Shown: positions 1 to 9,579, numbered from the stretch's first letter. The stretch is 64,000 nucleotides of DNA from Paenibacillus urinalis (GCF_028747985.1 NZ_CP118108.1:2299501-2363500); one strand, 5' to 3'. A program made the numbers and translations. The notes: generated from the sequence alone by a model not told the origin.

Positions 1-1190
1 TGATTGATCAGATTCATCTGCGTAATTCGAGAATAGGGGGTGAAGGATACAAGGGCTCGGTACGAAATAACCGTTCTGGATCGAGGAAACAAAGTACCCA
101 GTCTTATACCTAGCACTGGATTTGCATTGTGAACCTCGACCCCGTTAATTTGAACCGAATAATCCTCGAAGATCAAACCTTGTGGAAAATTCATATAGTA
201 AACGGCCTCAATCGGGAGATCTCCCTCATTCCTTATTTCAGCGGTAAACTGAACAGCGCCTCCATAGGTGACTTGCTCCGGCATGACCGTTACGACCATG
301 TTCACGACGGGCTCAACCGGGGAGAGTATGACCTCATTGGAACCGGTTTGAACAGGCAGCCCGTCAGAGGAGTAAGTGACGAATACTTCACTGGATAAGG
401 GACGACTAACGCTGAGCACACGAACTTGGTATGTCAGCTGTACAACCTCCCCAGGATTAATGACGGGAAGTATAAAGCCTTGAACAGGATCAAGACCCGG
501 GGAGATAATACCGTTAAGTATCACACTCCCCGGTACAAAGCTCAATCCTGCAGAGAGCATTACGCTCAATCTCGCATTGATCACGGGTACGGAGCCTGTA
601 TTTTGAATCGTTACTGTAAAAGTAATCACATCTCCAACAAAGGTTTGCAATGTGTTTGCACGCTGAGATATGGTGAGCTGGGCATTCGCAAGTGCGATTC
701 GTACACCGTTAGAAGTAACCTCCCTCGTGATGGTTCGACCATCTAAAGTTTGAAAAGTATATGCTGCGCTCGCCACGTTGTAGAGCTCGTTAGAAGGAGG
801 AATGCTGGTGACAATGGCTTGAAAACTGATATTTACCCCTGAGCTGCTGGCAACGATACCTATATTTAGAGGGGAAGTTACGTCTACACCCGGAAGAGGC
901 TGCCCATTACGAATCACACTATTAGCTATAAATTGCATCCCTTCCGGAATTGCATCTCTCACAGTTATCTCTGCATCGGCGTTTCCCGTGTTAGCGATGT
1001 TCAGCTCGTAAGTGATGATGCTGCCTAGTGCTGCTTGTGTAACGGAAGCTGATTTCTGAAGCGTAATTACCGGGCCTGTTAAGGGAATGCTCACCAGATT
1101 GGAATATGCTACCCCATCTGAAGCTCCCGATATAAAGGTAACCGACGTTTGGTTCTGAAGACGGCGCCCCTGGTTCGGATCAAGGCTCAT
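1..1190 (-). CDS. DUF11-repeat surface protein, distal part in a shifted frame (runs off the window)
   Basis: Translating the minus strand from an ATG at 1190 gives a frame that stays open for about 396 codons to the left edge. It contains three further DUF11-type repeats, each with the K..VGD..TY..NxG pattern, beginning at about 1075, 688 and 313. It is the natural continuation of the upstream 2.2-kb-residue protein but lies in a different frame: its ATG overlaps the upstream TGA as ATGA. The first residues (MSLDPNQ, then QNQTSVTF) align with the linker and closing strand of the preceding repeats, so the repeat interrupted at the junction is completed here. Either this is one gene broken by a small indel (one extra AT in GATATG would do it), or the distal part is made by coupled re-initiation. 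No ribosome binding site is obvious right upstream. The true end lies outside the window. Confidence 0.75.
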   Translation of the reverse strand, partial: MSLDPNQGRRLQNQTSVTFISGASDGVAYSNLVSIPLTGPVITLQKSASVTQAALGSIITYELNIANTGNADAEITVRDAIPEGMQFIANSVIRNGQPLPGVDVTSPLNIGIVASSSGVNISFQAIVTSIPPSNELYNVASAAYTFQTLDGRTITREVTSNGVRIALANAQLTISQRANTLQTFVGDVITFTVTIQNTGSVPVINARLSVMLSAGLSFVPGSVILNGIISPGLDPVQGFILPVINPGEVVQLTYQVRVLSVSRPLSSEVFVTYSSDGLPVQTGSNEVILSPVEPVVNMVVTVMPEQVTYGGAVQFTAEIRNEGDLPIEAVYYMNFPQGLIFEDYSVQINGVEVHNANPVLGIRLGTLFPRSRTVISYRALVSFTPYSRITQMNLIN

Positions 1191-4100
1191 ATCATGACAA
1201 CCTGCACTTGGAAAGTAACCGTGACAGAGGTACCTTCTTCAATCGTTCCAACATTAATGCCCGAATTCGGATTGGCTGAAGGTCTTGGTACTCCGTCTAC
1301 GGTAACACTGCCGGTGACAAAAACCGTGCCAACCGGTACAGGGTCAACCATGATGACATTGTTCACTTCAGTGATTCCGTTGTTGGTAATAACGACTGTA
1401 TACGTGATGACATCTCCGACGACAGCATCAATTGCAGGGGAGCTCTTCACTACAGATACATCTGGCGATGATACGGGAATAACCAGCACATTGGAGCTGA
1501 CGGTACCGTATATTACACGTCCATCTGGCGGTGAGTACGTATAATTACCGGTTGCTTGATTGACTAACTGCTGAGGATTCGGCAGCGTATCAACGACAAC
1601 TTGAAGTGTAACGGTAATGGCTACACTGCTTCCAGGCTGAACCAGCCCGACAGGGATGCCAGTGCCCGGATTAGCTCCCGGTTGAGGAACTCCATTAATA
1701 AGTACGCTGTTCGGAACGAGCACGGTACCTGTTGGCAGGTCATCAAACAAGACCATATCTCCCGGCAGGTTGCCGTTGTTCGTCAAGCTTAGGAAATATA
1801 CAATCGTATCGCCAACGGTTGCGTTAGACGAGCTTGCCGTTTTGACGAGATTAAAGATTGGCTGATAGATCGCAGTTGAAACCGTATTCGAATAGGAAGC
1901 TCCCGTAAAGGTTCCGGTTGTAAAGCTGATCGATGATTGGTTCTCAATCGTATAAGGCGCTGGGGGCAACGCATTGATACTGACAGCAAAAGTAACGGTT
2001 GCTGATGCCCCGGGTGCAAGCGTACCGATGCTGATTCCTCCTGCAGGATTTGCATTCGGCTGAGTAACGCCATTGATTGTCACACTGCCGGGAACGAAGC
2101 TGCTCTGGGACGGAAGTACATCAGATAGAACCGCGTTAGTGACGTTCGTAATCCCGTTATTGGTAATTACTATGCTGTAAGTAATGGTGTCTCCTACCAC
2201 TGCCGTAGGAACCGAGACGCTCTTGACTAAGGTAACGTTCGGTGAAGAGACCGGAATCTGCAGCAGATTGGAAGCAAAGGATCCGTTTAACGTACGACCG
2301 TCTGGCAATGTATAGGTAAAGGTTGAATTGGCCTGGTTGGATAGCTGCTGGCTTACAGGCAGGCTGTCTACCGTTACTGAGAAGAGAACAGTGGCTGTTG
2401 TCGAGATGACCCCGAGGTCAATGCCTGCTGCCGGATTAGCACCTGCGATCGGAGCTCCATTCACAATGACACTGTTTGGAACCAGTGTTGTACCGGCCGG
2501 AATGTTATCCGTTAGGATGACATTGGCTCCATAGTTACCTGCATTGGAGTAGACGATGCTGTAAACGACGGTATCTCCGACGGTAGCATTAGCCGTATTG
2601 GCGGACTTTACAGCTGTTAGGATCGGTTGGAATACAGGAGTCGTCACGGTGTTGGAGAAGGCACTGCCGGAGAAGGTACCGGAAGTAAAGGTAACAGTCG
2701 TTCGGTTAGTAAGCTCTGCAGGTGTTGTCGGAGGCAGAGCGTTCACCTGCACCTGAAAAGTTACATTGACACTGGCACCCGGCGGAATGCTTCCAATGTT
2801 GATGCCGGTAGAAGGATTGGCGGCGGGAACAGATACAGCATCCACCGTTACACTTCCGGGAACAAAGTTTGTAAATGATGGCAGCGGATCGCTCAAAATT
2901 ACATTATTAACGGCAGCAATGCCGTTATTTGTGACGTTAACACTGTAAGTATTTATATCGCCTACTGATAGCGCCGTCAGGGCAGATATTTTTACTACCG
3001 CGACGTTTGGAGCGGACACCGTTATGACAGAGACATTGGATGCGGTGTTGTCGCTTAGGGTTCTGCCGGAAGGAAGTGTGTAAGCATAAGCAATAAACGA
3101 TTGATTTGATAGAATTTGCGGGCTCGGCAAGGTATCAATAACGACCGAGAACATGATGGTTGTAGAAGTACCTGGAGACACGACTCCCGCGGGAATACCT
3201 ACTGACGGATCGGCTCCCGGAGCAGGAAGTCCGTTAATTAATACACTATTTGCAACAAAGGACGTCCCAGCTGGGATCGGGTCTGTTAATGTGAATGATG
3301 CAGCATAATTGCCTGAATTTGCTACACTAATGGTATAGGTGATCGTATCACCGACAGTCGCATTGAGGGTGCTCCCTGACTTGACAGCATTAAGAACAGG
3401 CTCATACACCGGGATAACCGGCGTGTTGGAGTAAGTGGTACCAGTAAAGGCTCCTGAAGTATAGGTAACTGCTGCCTGATTTGTTATTTGAGGAGGACTT
3501 GGTACCGTATCTACACTTACGTTGTAGGTTACTGTGGTAGAGGTTCCAGGAGTAATGGTACCCAGATCAATTCCTCCTGAAGGAAAAGCATAAGGATCAG
3601 GCACCCCGTTAATGGTCACACTGCCCGGTATGAAGGTTGTGCCTGGTGTAGGATCTGAGAACAGGACGTTCGTGACCGGAGCAATCCCTTCATTCAGGGT
3701 AGTTACCGTAAAGGTGATAATATCTCCCAATGAAACATCGGCCAGCGAGCTCGATTTCGTCACTTCTACATCTGGAGCGGACACCGGGAAGCTGACCGTA
3801 TTCGATACCGCAGTGCCCGTCAACGTCCGATTATCCGGAGGTGTAAAAGTAAAGACAGAGGATGCCTGATTGGTGATCAGCTGCGGCGACGGCAGGGAAG
3901 TAACCACGACGGCAAAAGAGACGGTTACACTCTGTCCTGCAGCAATGGTACCAATACTGACCCCATCACTGATGACAACACCCGGAACCGGGCTGCCCTG
4001 AACAATAACACTATTGGGCGAAAATGTGGTTCCTGCCGGAATGGTATCGGTCAGAACCAAATCGGCTGCCAGATTGCCTGCGTTGGTAATAACAACGGTA

Positions 4101-7100
4101 TATACAATGGTATCACCCACTGTTGCGTTACTTGTACTTGCTGTTTTTTGCAGAGAAATTTGCGGCTGTATGACAGGAATGGTAGATGTATTGGAGTTCG
4201 AAGTACCTGAGAAGACGCCGGATGTAAAGCTAACGGTTGATTGATTATTAATTTCTGAAGGCACTGCCATGGTCACATTCACCTCAAAAGTTACGGCCCT
4301 GGTGGCTGCGGGAGCCAAGCTGCCGATTGGAATGCCTGATTGCGGAGATGCAGATGGAAGAGGAGTTCCATTTACAGTCGCGCTCCCAGGAATGAAGGAA
4401 ACTTGGGATGGAAGCATATCGCTGAGCACGATGTTATTAATTGTCGCGCCTCCATTGTTTGTAACGACGAGCGTATAAATAATAGAATCTCCCACAATAG
4501 CTGTTGTTCTGGAGGGAGTCTTGCTGAGTGTCACATTTGGAGCCGAGACGTTAACCGTGACCGAATTGGAGGAGGCTGTGCCGGTTAATGTTCTTCCGCT
4601 TCCTGTCTGGTAGAAGTAGTTCACGTCAGCCTGATTGATCACCCGCTGGGATGCCGGCAGGTCATTGACGGTCGCAATGAAGGTGACTGTCGTCGTACCG
4701 CCCACAGGAATGCTGGTAATGTTGATTCCTGTTACTGGATCTGCACCTGGAGTTGGCTGGCCATCAATGACAACACTGTTAGCATCAAATACGACCTCTG
4801 GCGGAAGCTCATCGAAGAGTGTTGCAAACGCCGGCGTATTTCCTGTATTCGAGAGTATAAATGTATAAGTTAAGGTCTGACCCACTGTTACATTCGATAG
4901 GCTGGCAGACTTGGCTATTGAAATGTCCGCATTATATACCGGTAAGATGACCGTATTGGAAACAGATGCCCCCGTAAATGTACCGCTGGTAAAGGCGACA
5001 TTTGCTTGATTGGCTACAAGCCCCGATTCGTTAAGTGCAGCAACCTGGAGCTGGAAGCTGACTACGACGGAGGACTGACCAGGTACGGAGCCGATGGCAA
5101 CTCCGGCAGAAGGATTGGAAGCTTGAGACACTACTCCGTTAACCCTTACTGAACCCGGTACAAAGACGGTCCCCTGCGGGATGGTATCCGAGACAATGAC
5201 ATTGCTGACGGGCTCTACACCATTGTTGGAAGCAGTAAGGGTATAAGTAATGACATCTCCGATTGCCGCTTCGGTTGCATTGGCGATTTTATTAACCGTT
5301 ACGTTGGGAGCCGATACAGGTATAGTGACGTTATTGGACAATCTTGTGCCTGTCAGCGTACGGCCGCTCGGAAGCACATAGGAGTAATTAGCCGAAGCCG
5401 TATTTGATATGGAAGGCGGTGAAGGTAGTGATGCTACCTGAAGCTGAAAAGTAATCGTATTGGTGCTTCCCGCTGTCAGTGTCCCTATAAATATGCCTGA
5501 TACCGGATCAGCGCCAGGCACACTGGTGCCTCCAATCGTGACACTCCCTGGGACAAAAAGGGTACCAGCAGGTATAGGATCTGTGACTGATACTTGTGCA
5601 CCGATGTTACCTGTATTTTGCAGGCTGATGTTTACTGTAATGGTATCGCCGATTGTAGCATAATTGTCGTTTAGTGCTTTCACAGCACTGATAATCGGCT
5701 GATAAACAGGAGTAGATACCGTGTTCGAGGTACCAAGACCGTTAAAAGTCCCTGAACGGTATGCGACACTGGCCTGATTGACGACTTGCCCGCTAGCAGG
5801 AACAGACTGGATGAGCACCTGAAAGGTTACGGTCGATGAGCTTCCTCCTGTGATACTGGGCAGCGAAATACCGCTTCCGGGATTCGCATTATTGCGGGTT
5901 ACTCCATTTACCGTGACGCTTCCGGGTACAAGGGAGGTTCCTGCAGGAATTACATCCGTAAATACGATGCTTCCCAAGGCTGTAGTGCCGTTATTCGCTA
6001 TCACCGTTGTATACGTAAGCACCTCACCTACTGCGGCATCCGTCAGATTTGCTGTTTTGCTGACAGCTACATTTGGTAGTGATACAGGCGTTGACAAGGT
6101 ATTGGAGGCTGCGGATCCACTAAATACACGACCATCCGGTGGTTGATAGGTGTAGGATACGGAGGCTAGATTGTTTAGTGTCGGCGGAGAAGGCAAGGAA
6201 TTTACAACGACCTGGAATGTGACCTGTGAGGTGCTGCCTGCCGCAACGACCCCGATATTAACTCCTGTCGCAGGATTTGCCCCTGCGATGGTATTGCCAT
6301 TCACTTGAAAGCTTCCTGGCACATAGCTGGTGCCGGCCGGAACATTGTCAGTAAATGTGGTGGTCGCCCCAATATTGCCTGAATTAGTAACTGCAACAGA
6401 ATAAGTAAGGGTATCCCCAACGGTTGCGTTAGCGATGTTAGATGATTTGACCAGATTAAAGATGGGAGCATACACCGGCAGTGTTACAGCATTGGAAGGA
6501 ATAACACCACTTATGGTGCTTCCACCCGCAACGCTTTGGAATGTAAAAGCAGCATTCGCCGTGTTCACCACCTGCTGAGGGCTCGGGATGGACGTTACTG
6601 TGGCACGATACGTAATCGTCACGCTGCTTGACAGATTCAATGTGCCGATCGGTACGCCTGAACGAATATCCAGCGTTGGTCGTTGAGTTCCTGCAACCGT
6701 AACGCTTCCCGTAACAAAGGTTAAACCTGCAGGCAGCACATCGGTAAGGACGACATTGGCTGCATTTGCTGTTCCTGTATTCGCAACAACAACGGAGTAA
6801 ATGACGGTGTCGCCAACAACCAGGCCAGATACGTTTGCGCTTTTGGATACCGTTATATTGGGTGAATTAATGTTGATCTGCAGTGCATTGGCATTCACGA
6901 TATAAACATCGCCGGAGGTTGTAAGATTAAGCACCGCTGAGGTCTGATTATTGACAAGTCTGGCGGATATATCTACGTTCGTAATATCCCAGCCCTGACG
7001 TCCGGCGATGATATTCGTCCCTGGTGCACCGTTCGTCTGATTGGACGTGCCAAAGCTTCCTGTTGTATTCAACTGTCCCGCATCATTATTAATTTGTGAG

Positions 7101-7888
7101 GCGAAGAAGTTGTTCGCGAAATTGTTCGGCCCGGATAAAGACACGAGCGTAGCTGCGGTCGGTCCGAACTGTGCCGAGTCTCCGGTACGGTTCGCATCTC
7201 CTTCCTGGGCGCTAAAGAGGGCTCTTCCTCCAAGTGCGCCTGAAGTAGGGGTGGCAAATCCGGTAATCGTCGATTGATTGGACGCATTAACCAGAAGACC
7301 GCCTGCCCGAAGCGTCATATTACGAAAAGGCAGCGTCGGGTTATTGTAGATTACGGCAAGCGTCCATCCCGCATGATTAGCTGTCGTATCGTTATTAACA
7401 ACGATCGTTCCCACGACTCCGCCGGTAATGTAAGTCCCTGCTCCCCCTTGTTGAACGAGGGAAGTGACATTGGCCGATCTTACATAAGCCTGTGCTCCGT
7501 TACCAAGATCAAAGGCATTATAAGTAGTGGGATCAGGTGTCACGCTGCTGGTGCTGGCAGGAGTCGTGAAGATTACCGGGTTGTTGATTGCCGAACTTAA
7601 ATTGACACTGCCGTTGATGTAAGAGCCGCCCCATATAAGCTCGGCATAGAGTACCGTACTTCCTGAGGGAAGTACCAGCACCGCTGATGAATTGTTGCTC
7701 TGGTATGAGCTGGTTGTGCCTAACGGGTATGTACCGAATCTGACTGCCGAGTTCGTTGTGATAAAGGCGCCGATGCTGTCCAAGGTACCTGGCACACCCT
7801 CCGTATTGGAGCGGCTTAAGCCAAGTGTATTACCGGTAAAGGTGATTGCGCCTGTTGCATTGTACGTTGCACGTAAAACAAGAGGAAT
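1187..7888 (-). CDS. Giant DUF11-repeat (conserved repeat domain) protein
   Basis: The protein is about 2230 residues and consists almost wholly of beta-sandwich repeats. Residues 1 to about 330 form a distinct N-terminal domain with a LYAELIWGGSY motif and no signal peptide. About 15 DUF11 repeats of roughly 125-130 residues follow. From the second repeat they alternate between two subtypes: one starts like APNVTVSK and ends in SGTFTG, the other starts like QPIxxxVK and ends in LPDGRTLTG. Related proteins in Bacillales are cell- or spore-surface proteins; the exact role is unknown. The start is chosen as ATT at 7888, because an AAGGGGGTG Shine-Dalgarno sits 8 bases upstream and related proteins, as I recall them, begin at this point; GTG at 7897 is inside that ribosome binding site. 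The frame closes at TGA 1187-1189 in the middle of a repeat. Confidence 0.85.
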   Translation of the reverse strand: MPLVLRATYNATGAITFTGNTLGLSRSNTEGVPGTLDSIGAFITTNSAVRFGTYPLGTTSSYQSNNSSAVLVLPSGSTVLYAELIWGGSYINGSVNLSSAINNPVIFTTPASTSSVTPDPTTYNAFDLGNGAQAYVRSANVTSLVQQGGAGTYITGGVVGTIVVNNDTTANHAGWTLAVIYNNPTLPFRNMTLRAGGLLVNASNQSTITGFATPTSGALGGRALFSAQEGDANRTGDSAQFGPTAATLVSLSGPNNFANNFFASQINNDAGQLNTTGSFGTSNQTNGAPGTNIIAGRQGWDITNVDISARLVNNQTSAVLNLTTSGDVYIVNANALQININSPNITVSKSANVSGLVVGDTVIYSVVVANTGTANAANVVLTDVLPAGLTFVTGSVTVAGTQRPTLDIRSGVPIGTLNLSSSVTITYRATVTSIPSPQQVVNTANAAFTFQSVAGGSTISGVIPSNAVTLPVYAPIFNLVKSSNIANATVGDTLTYSVAVTNSGNIGATTTFTDNVPAGTSYVPGSFQVNGNTIAGANPATGVNIGVVAAGSTSQVTFQVVVNSLPSPPTLNNLASVSYTYQPPDGRVFSGSAASNTLSTPVSLPNVAVSKTANLTDAAVGEVLTYTTVIANNGTTALGSIVFTDVIPAGTSLVPGSVTVNGVTRNNANPGSGISLPSITGGSSSTVTFQVLIQSVPASGQVVNQASVAYRSGTFNGLGTSNTVSTPVYQPIISAVKALNDNYATIGDTITVNISLQNTGNIGAQVSVTDPIPAGTLFVPGSVTIGGTSVPGADPVSGIFIGTLTAGSTNTITFQLQVASLPSPPSISNTASANYSYVLPSGRTLTGTRLSNNVTIPVSAPNVTVNKIANATEAAIGDVITYTLTASNNGVEPVSNVIVSDTIPQGTVFVPGSVRVNGVVSQASNPSAGVAIGSVPGQSSVVVSFQLQVAALNESGLVANQANVAFTSGTFTGASVSNTVILPVYNADISIAKSASLSNVTVGQTLTYTFILSNTGNTPAFATLFDELPPEVVFDANSVVIDGQPTPGADPVTGINITSIPVGGTTTVTFIATVNDLPASQRVINQADVNYFYQTGSGRTLTGTASSNSVTVNVSAPNVTLSKTPSRTTAIVGDSIIYTLVVTNNGGATINNIVLSDMLPSQVSFIPGSATVNGTPLPSASPQSGIPIGSLAPAATRAVTFEVNVTMAVPSEINNQSTVSFTSGVFSGTSNSNTSTIPVIQPQISLQKTASTSNATVGDTIVYTVVITNAGNLAADLVLTDTIPAGTTFSPNSVIVQGSPVPGVVISDGVSIGTIAAGQSVTVSFAVVVTSLPSPQLITNQASSVFTFTPPDNRTLTGTAVSNTVSFPVSAPDVEVTKSSSLADVSLGDIITFTVTTLNEGIAPVTNVLFSDPTPGTTFIPGSVTINGVPDPYAFPSGGIDLGTITPGTSTTVTYNVSVDTVPSPPQITNQAAVTYTSGAFTGTTYSNTPVIPVYEPVLNAVKSGSTLNATVGDTITYTISVANSGNYAASFTLTDPIPAGTSFVANSVLINGLPAPGADPSVGIPAGVVSPGTSTTIMFSVVIDTLPSPQILSNQSFIAYAYTLPSGRTLSDNTASNVSVITVSAPNVAVVKISALTALSVGDINTYSVNVTNNGIAAVNNVILSDPLPSFTNFVPGSVTVDAVSVPAANPSTGINIGSIPPGASVNVTFQVQVNALPPTTPAELTNRTTVTFTSGTFSGSAFSNTVTTPVFQPILTAVKSANTANATVGDTVVYSIVYSNAGNYGANVILTDNIPAGTTLVPNSVIVNGAPIAGANPAAGIDLGVISTTATVLFSVTVDSLPVSQQLSNQANSTFTYTLPDGRTLNGSFASNLLQIPVSSPNVTLVKSVSVPTAVVGDTITYSIVITNNGITNVTNAVLSDVLPSQSSFVPGSVTINGVTQPNANPAGGISIGTLAPGASATVTFAVSINALPPAPYTIENQSSISFTTGTFTGASYSNTVSTAIYQPIFNLVKTASSSNATVGDTIVYFLSLTNNGNLPGDMVLFDDLPTGTVLVPNSVLINGVPQPGANPGTGIPVGLVQPGSSVAITVTLQVVVDTLPNPQQLVNQATGNYTYSPPDGRVIYGTVSSNVLVIPVSSPDVSVVKSSPAIDAVVGDVITYTVVITNNGITEVNNVIMVDPVPVGTVFVTGSVTVDGVPRPSANPNSGINVGTIEEGTSVTVTFQVQVVMI

Positions 7889-7894
7889 TGGAGT

Positions 7895-7903
7895 CACCCC
7901 CTT
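7895..7903 (-). promoter_or_regulatory. Ribosome binding site that points to an ATT start
   Basis: On the minus strand AAGGGGGTG occupies 7903-7895. The GTG at its end would be an unworkable start because it lies within the Shine-Dalgarno itself. The next codons are ACT, CCA, ATT, and ATT at 7888 sits at normal distance (8 bases from the G run). Confidence 0.6.
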
Positions 7904-7948
7904 GAAAATATAGTTTGAATTTGTATATCAATGAACCTGACGAACGCG

Positions 7949-7957
7949 ATTATACCA
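7949..7957 (-). promoter_or_regulatory. Candidate extended -10 promoter of the DUF11 gene
   Basis: The minus strand reads TGGTATAAT, an extended -10 (TGn plus TATAAT), about 45 bases upstream of the ribosome binding site. No convincing -35 is present, and a sporulation-sigma promoter could not be identified. Confidence 0.35.
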
Positions 7958-8033
7958 TGATGTCTGACCATTTATATCAGCTTATGCCAGAATTCATGTA
8001 AATTTGTACTTTTTTTTACGAGTTCTGCGTGTT

Positions 8034-8063
8034 TTGAAATGGGGAGTCCAGATCGTGTACAAT
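8034..8063 (+). promoter_or_regulatory. Sigma-A promoter of the alarmone synthetase gene
   Basis: TTGAAA at 8034-8039 and TACAAT at 8058-8063 are separated by 18 bases. They lie about 70 bases before the ATG at 8135. Confidence 0.6.
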
Positions 8064-8134
8064 GAAATGAGGAAAAGAATATTAATCAAGTTATTTCTGT
8101 AGGATCACCTAGAGTGAGGAAGGAAGAAATACAC

Positions 8135-8905
8135 ATGAATCAAATGAGTCAGCTAGATCAGATGAAGAGAATCAAGCATGAAATTACCCGTTTTGTGATG
8201 GTATACAAATTTGCCCTGGACGAAATTGAGACCAAGATCGATATTCTAAAAGAAGAGTTCGAAGCCTTTCATGATTACAGTCCTATTGAACATACCAAGT
8301 CCAGATTGAAGTCTCCGGAGAGCATTCTGAAGAAATTGTATCGCAAGGGCTATCCGATTTCGCTTGGCAACATTAAAGAGCATATCAAGGATATCGCTGG
8401 CCTTCGAATTACGTGTTCTTTTATATCCGATATTTATAAAGTCAGTGATATGCTGCAGAAGCAAAGTGACATTAAAGTGCTGGATGTAAAGGACTATATT
8501 GCCAATCCGAAGCCGAATGGCTACAAGAGCTTGCATCTGATTATTGAAGTGCCCGTATTTCTGTCTGATGGGACAGAGAATGTCTGCGTTGAAGTTCAGA
8601 TTCGAACGATCGCGATGGACTTCTGGGCGAGCCTGGAGCACAAAATATTTTACAAATATAACAAGGACGTTCCTGAGCATATGCTTAGAGAGCTGAAGAG
8701 CGCGGCGGATGCAGCCAATCATCTGGATCATAAGATGGAAAGATTGCATCATGAAATTCAGGAGATCAAGGATCTCCAGGCAGAGGAGGAGGACCCTCGC
8801 AAGATTATTATCAGGGATCAGCAATTCATGCTGCCGAGCGCATTTATGGAGATCATTGATCAAGCTGCCGATCGGTTTATATCTGACAAGGATAATAATA
8901 AATAA
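8135..8905 (+). CDS. relP: Small alarmone synthetase, YwaC/RelP type
   Basis: This is a single-domain (p)ppGpp synthetase that transfers pyrophosphate from ATP to GTP or GDP in the cytoplasm. It lacks the hydrolase, TGS and ACT domains of long Rel. The RelA/SpoT synthetase fold is seen through IEHTKSR (about residue 47), DIAGLRI (86), KPNGYKSLHLIIE (126) and EVQIRTIAMDFWASLEHK (about 152). The wording of the N-terminal VYKFALDEIETK and of the C-terminal motif is closer to B. subtilis YwaC (SAS2/RelP) than to YjbM (SAS1/RelQ). At 256 residues it is somewhat longer than the usual 210, with an acidic tail. ATG 8135 is chosen because GAGGAAGGAAG lies 8 bases upstream. The gene is monocistronic between its own promoter and a strong terminator. 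In Bacillus, ywaC responds to cell-envelope stress. Confidence 0.88.
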   Translation: MNQMSQLDQMKRIKHEITRFVMVYKFALDEIETKIDILKEEFEAFHDYSPIEHTKSRLKSPESILKKLYRKGYPISLGNIKEHIKDIAGLRITCSFISDIYKVSDMLQKQSDIKVLDVKDYIANPKPNGYKSLHLIIEVPVFLSDGTENVCVEVQIRTIAMDFWASLEHKIFYKYNKDVPEHMLRELKSAADAANHLDHKMERLHHEIQEIKDLQAEEEDPRKIIIRDQQFMLPSAFMEIIDQAADRFISDKDNNK

Positions 8906-8948
8906 ACTCAAACTAGCCTACTTAGTAAAAGGATAATCGATTACCCAA

Positions 8949-8994
8949 AAGACGAGCTCCATTCTGTTTTATAGAATGGAGCTCGTCTTTTTTT
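8949..8994. terminator. Strong intrinsic terminator after relP
   Basis: A 17-bp perfect stem (8949-8965 with 8973-8989) has a 7-base loop and is followed by a run of T. A run of A precedes it, so it could also act on minus-strand transcripts. Confidence 0.9.
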
Positions 8995-9052
8995 CTTACC
9001 TAAGAATTTTGCATGATTGATATAAATACTAAGAGGTTTCTATCTGGTTTAA

Positions 9053-9430
9053 TCAGATTGTAATTGTACGGTAGCCAGGAGGCAATTCTCCGGTTCTTTG
9101 GATCTCACGAATCTGTGCCAGGGTTAGCCGCTGATTGGATGCGATAAGGGATTCCACATCTCCTCTGCGCAAAATATCATCCAGTTCGCGGATGCTGCGA
9201 TTACCCCGCAGTACAACAAAATTGTCACGAAAGCGAGAACGATCAAATAAGACGAGAGTGGCATTGGGATTGGTAGAGAAAAATTTAAGACTTTCAATCC
9301 CTGTAAGAATGACGTCTATATCGGGCATGCCGAGGTTTCCACGGTATACTCTTCGAAGTCCTCTGAAATTTTCTTCACTATACACAGTCAAGCGTGGGCA
9401 AGTTTTACAGGTAGAGACGGGTTTAGCCAT
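9053..9430 (-). CDS. Beta/gamma-crystallin-like small protein
   Basis: The protein has 125 residues and no signal peptide or membrane segment. It carries two Greek-key signatures of the crystallin type: YSEENFRG (Y-x4-F-x-G) near residue 16, and FDRSRFRD near residue 62, where the final Gly is Asp. Each is followed by the typical GNxxxPDIDVILTGIESLKFF-like and ELDDILRRGDVESL pattern. The N-terminus has a CKTC pair. Bacterial members of this fold bind calcium and some (Myxococcus protein S) coat spores; a spore or stress role here is inference. ATG 9430 is chosen because AAAGGAGG lies upstream; a longer reading from 9460 adds ten residues without a ribosome binding site. On the same strand, 9494-9486 reads CATACTCTA, matching the sigma-K -10 form CATAnnnTA, but the -35 is poor. 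Confidence 0.65.
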   Translation of the reverse strand: MAKPVSTCKTCPRLTVYSEENFRGLRRVYRGNLGMPDIDVILTGIESLKFFSTNPNATLVLFDRSRFRDNFVVLRGNRSIRELDDILRRGDVESLIASNQRLTLAQIREIQRTGELPPGYRTITI

Positions 9431-9579
9431 AGGCAGCTCCTCCTTTGTTATATGACACACCGCCTGTGCAGCATGTGCTATACGATAGAGTATGCCAATA
9501 CGAGGATGATCGATTGGTTCATAGTCTTATATAGATTTAATAATGTTTATTTGAAATTCATAGTAAGGTTTGTAGGAGG

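Noticed and set aside
1300..6850. Regularly spaced similar blocks that might suggest a CRISPR array or satellite
   Set aside because: The period is about 390 bases, the blocks are diverged and translate into DUF11 domains; there are no short direct repeats with unique spacers.
129..7913. Many plus-strand open frames across the DUF11 gene
   Set aside because: They are antisense shadows of a repetitive, stop-poor coding strand and lack ribosome binding sites; the minus-strand reading explains the whole region.
8246..8911. Long minus-strand frame opposite relP
   Set aside because: Antisense to a well-supported alarmone synthetase; its protein has no recognisable pattern and no ribosome binding site.
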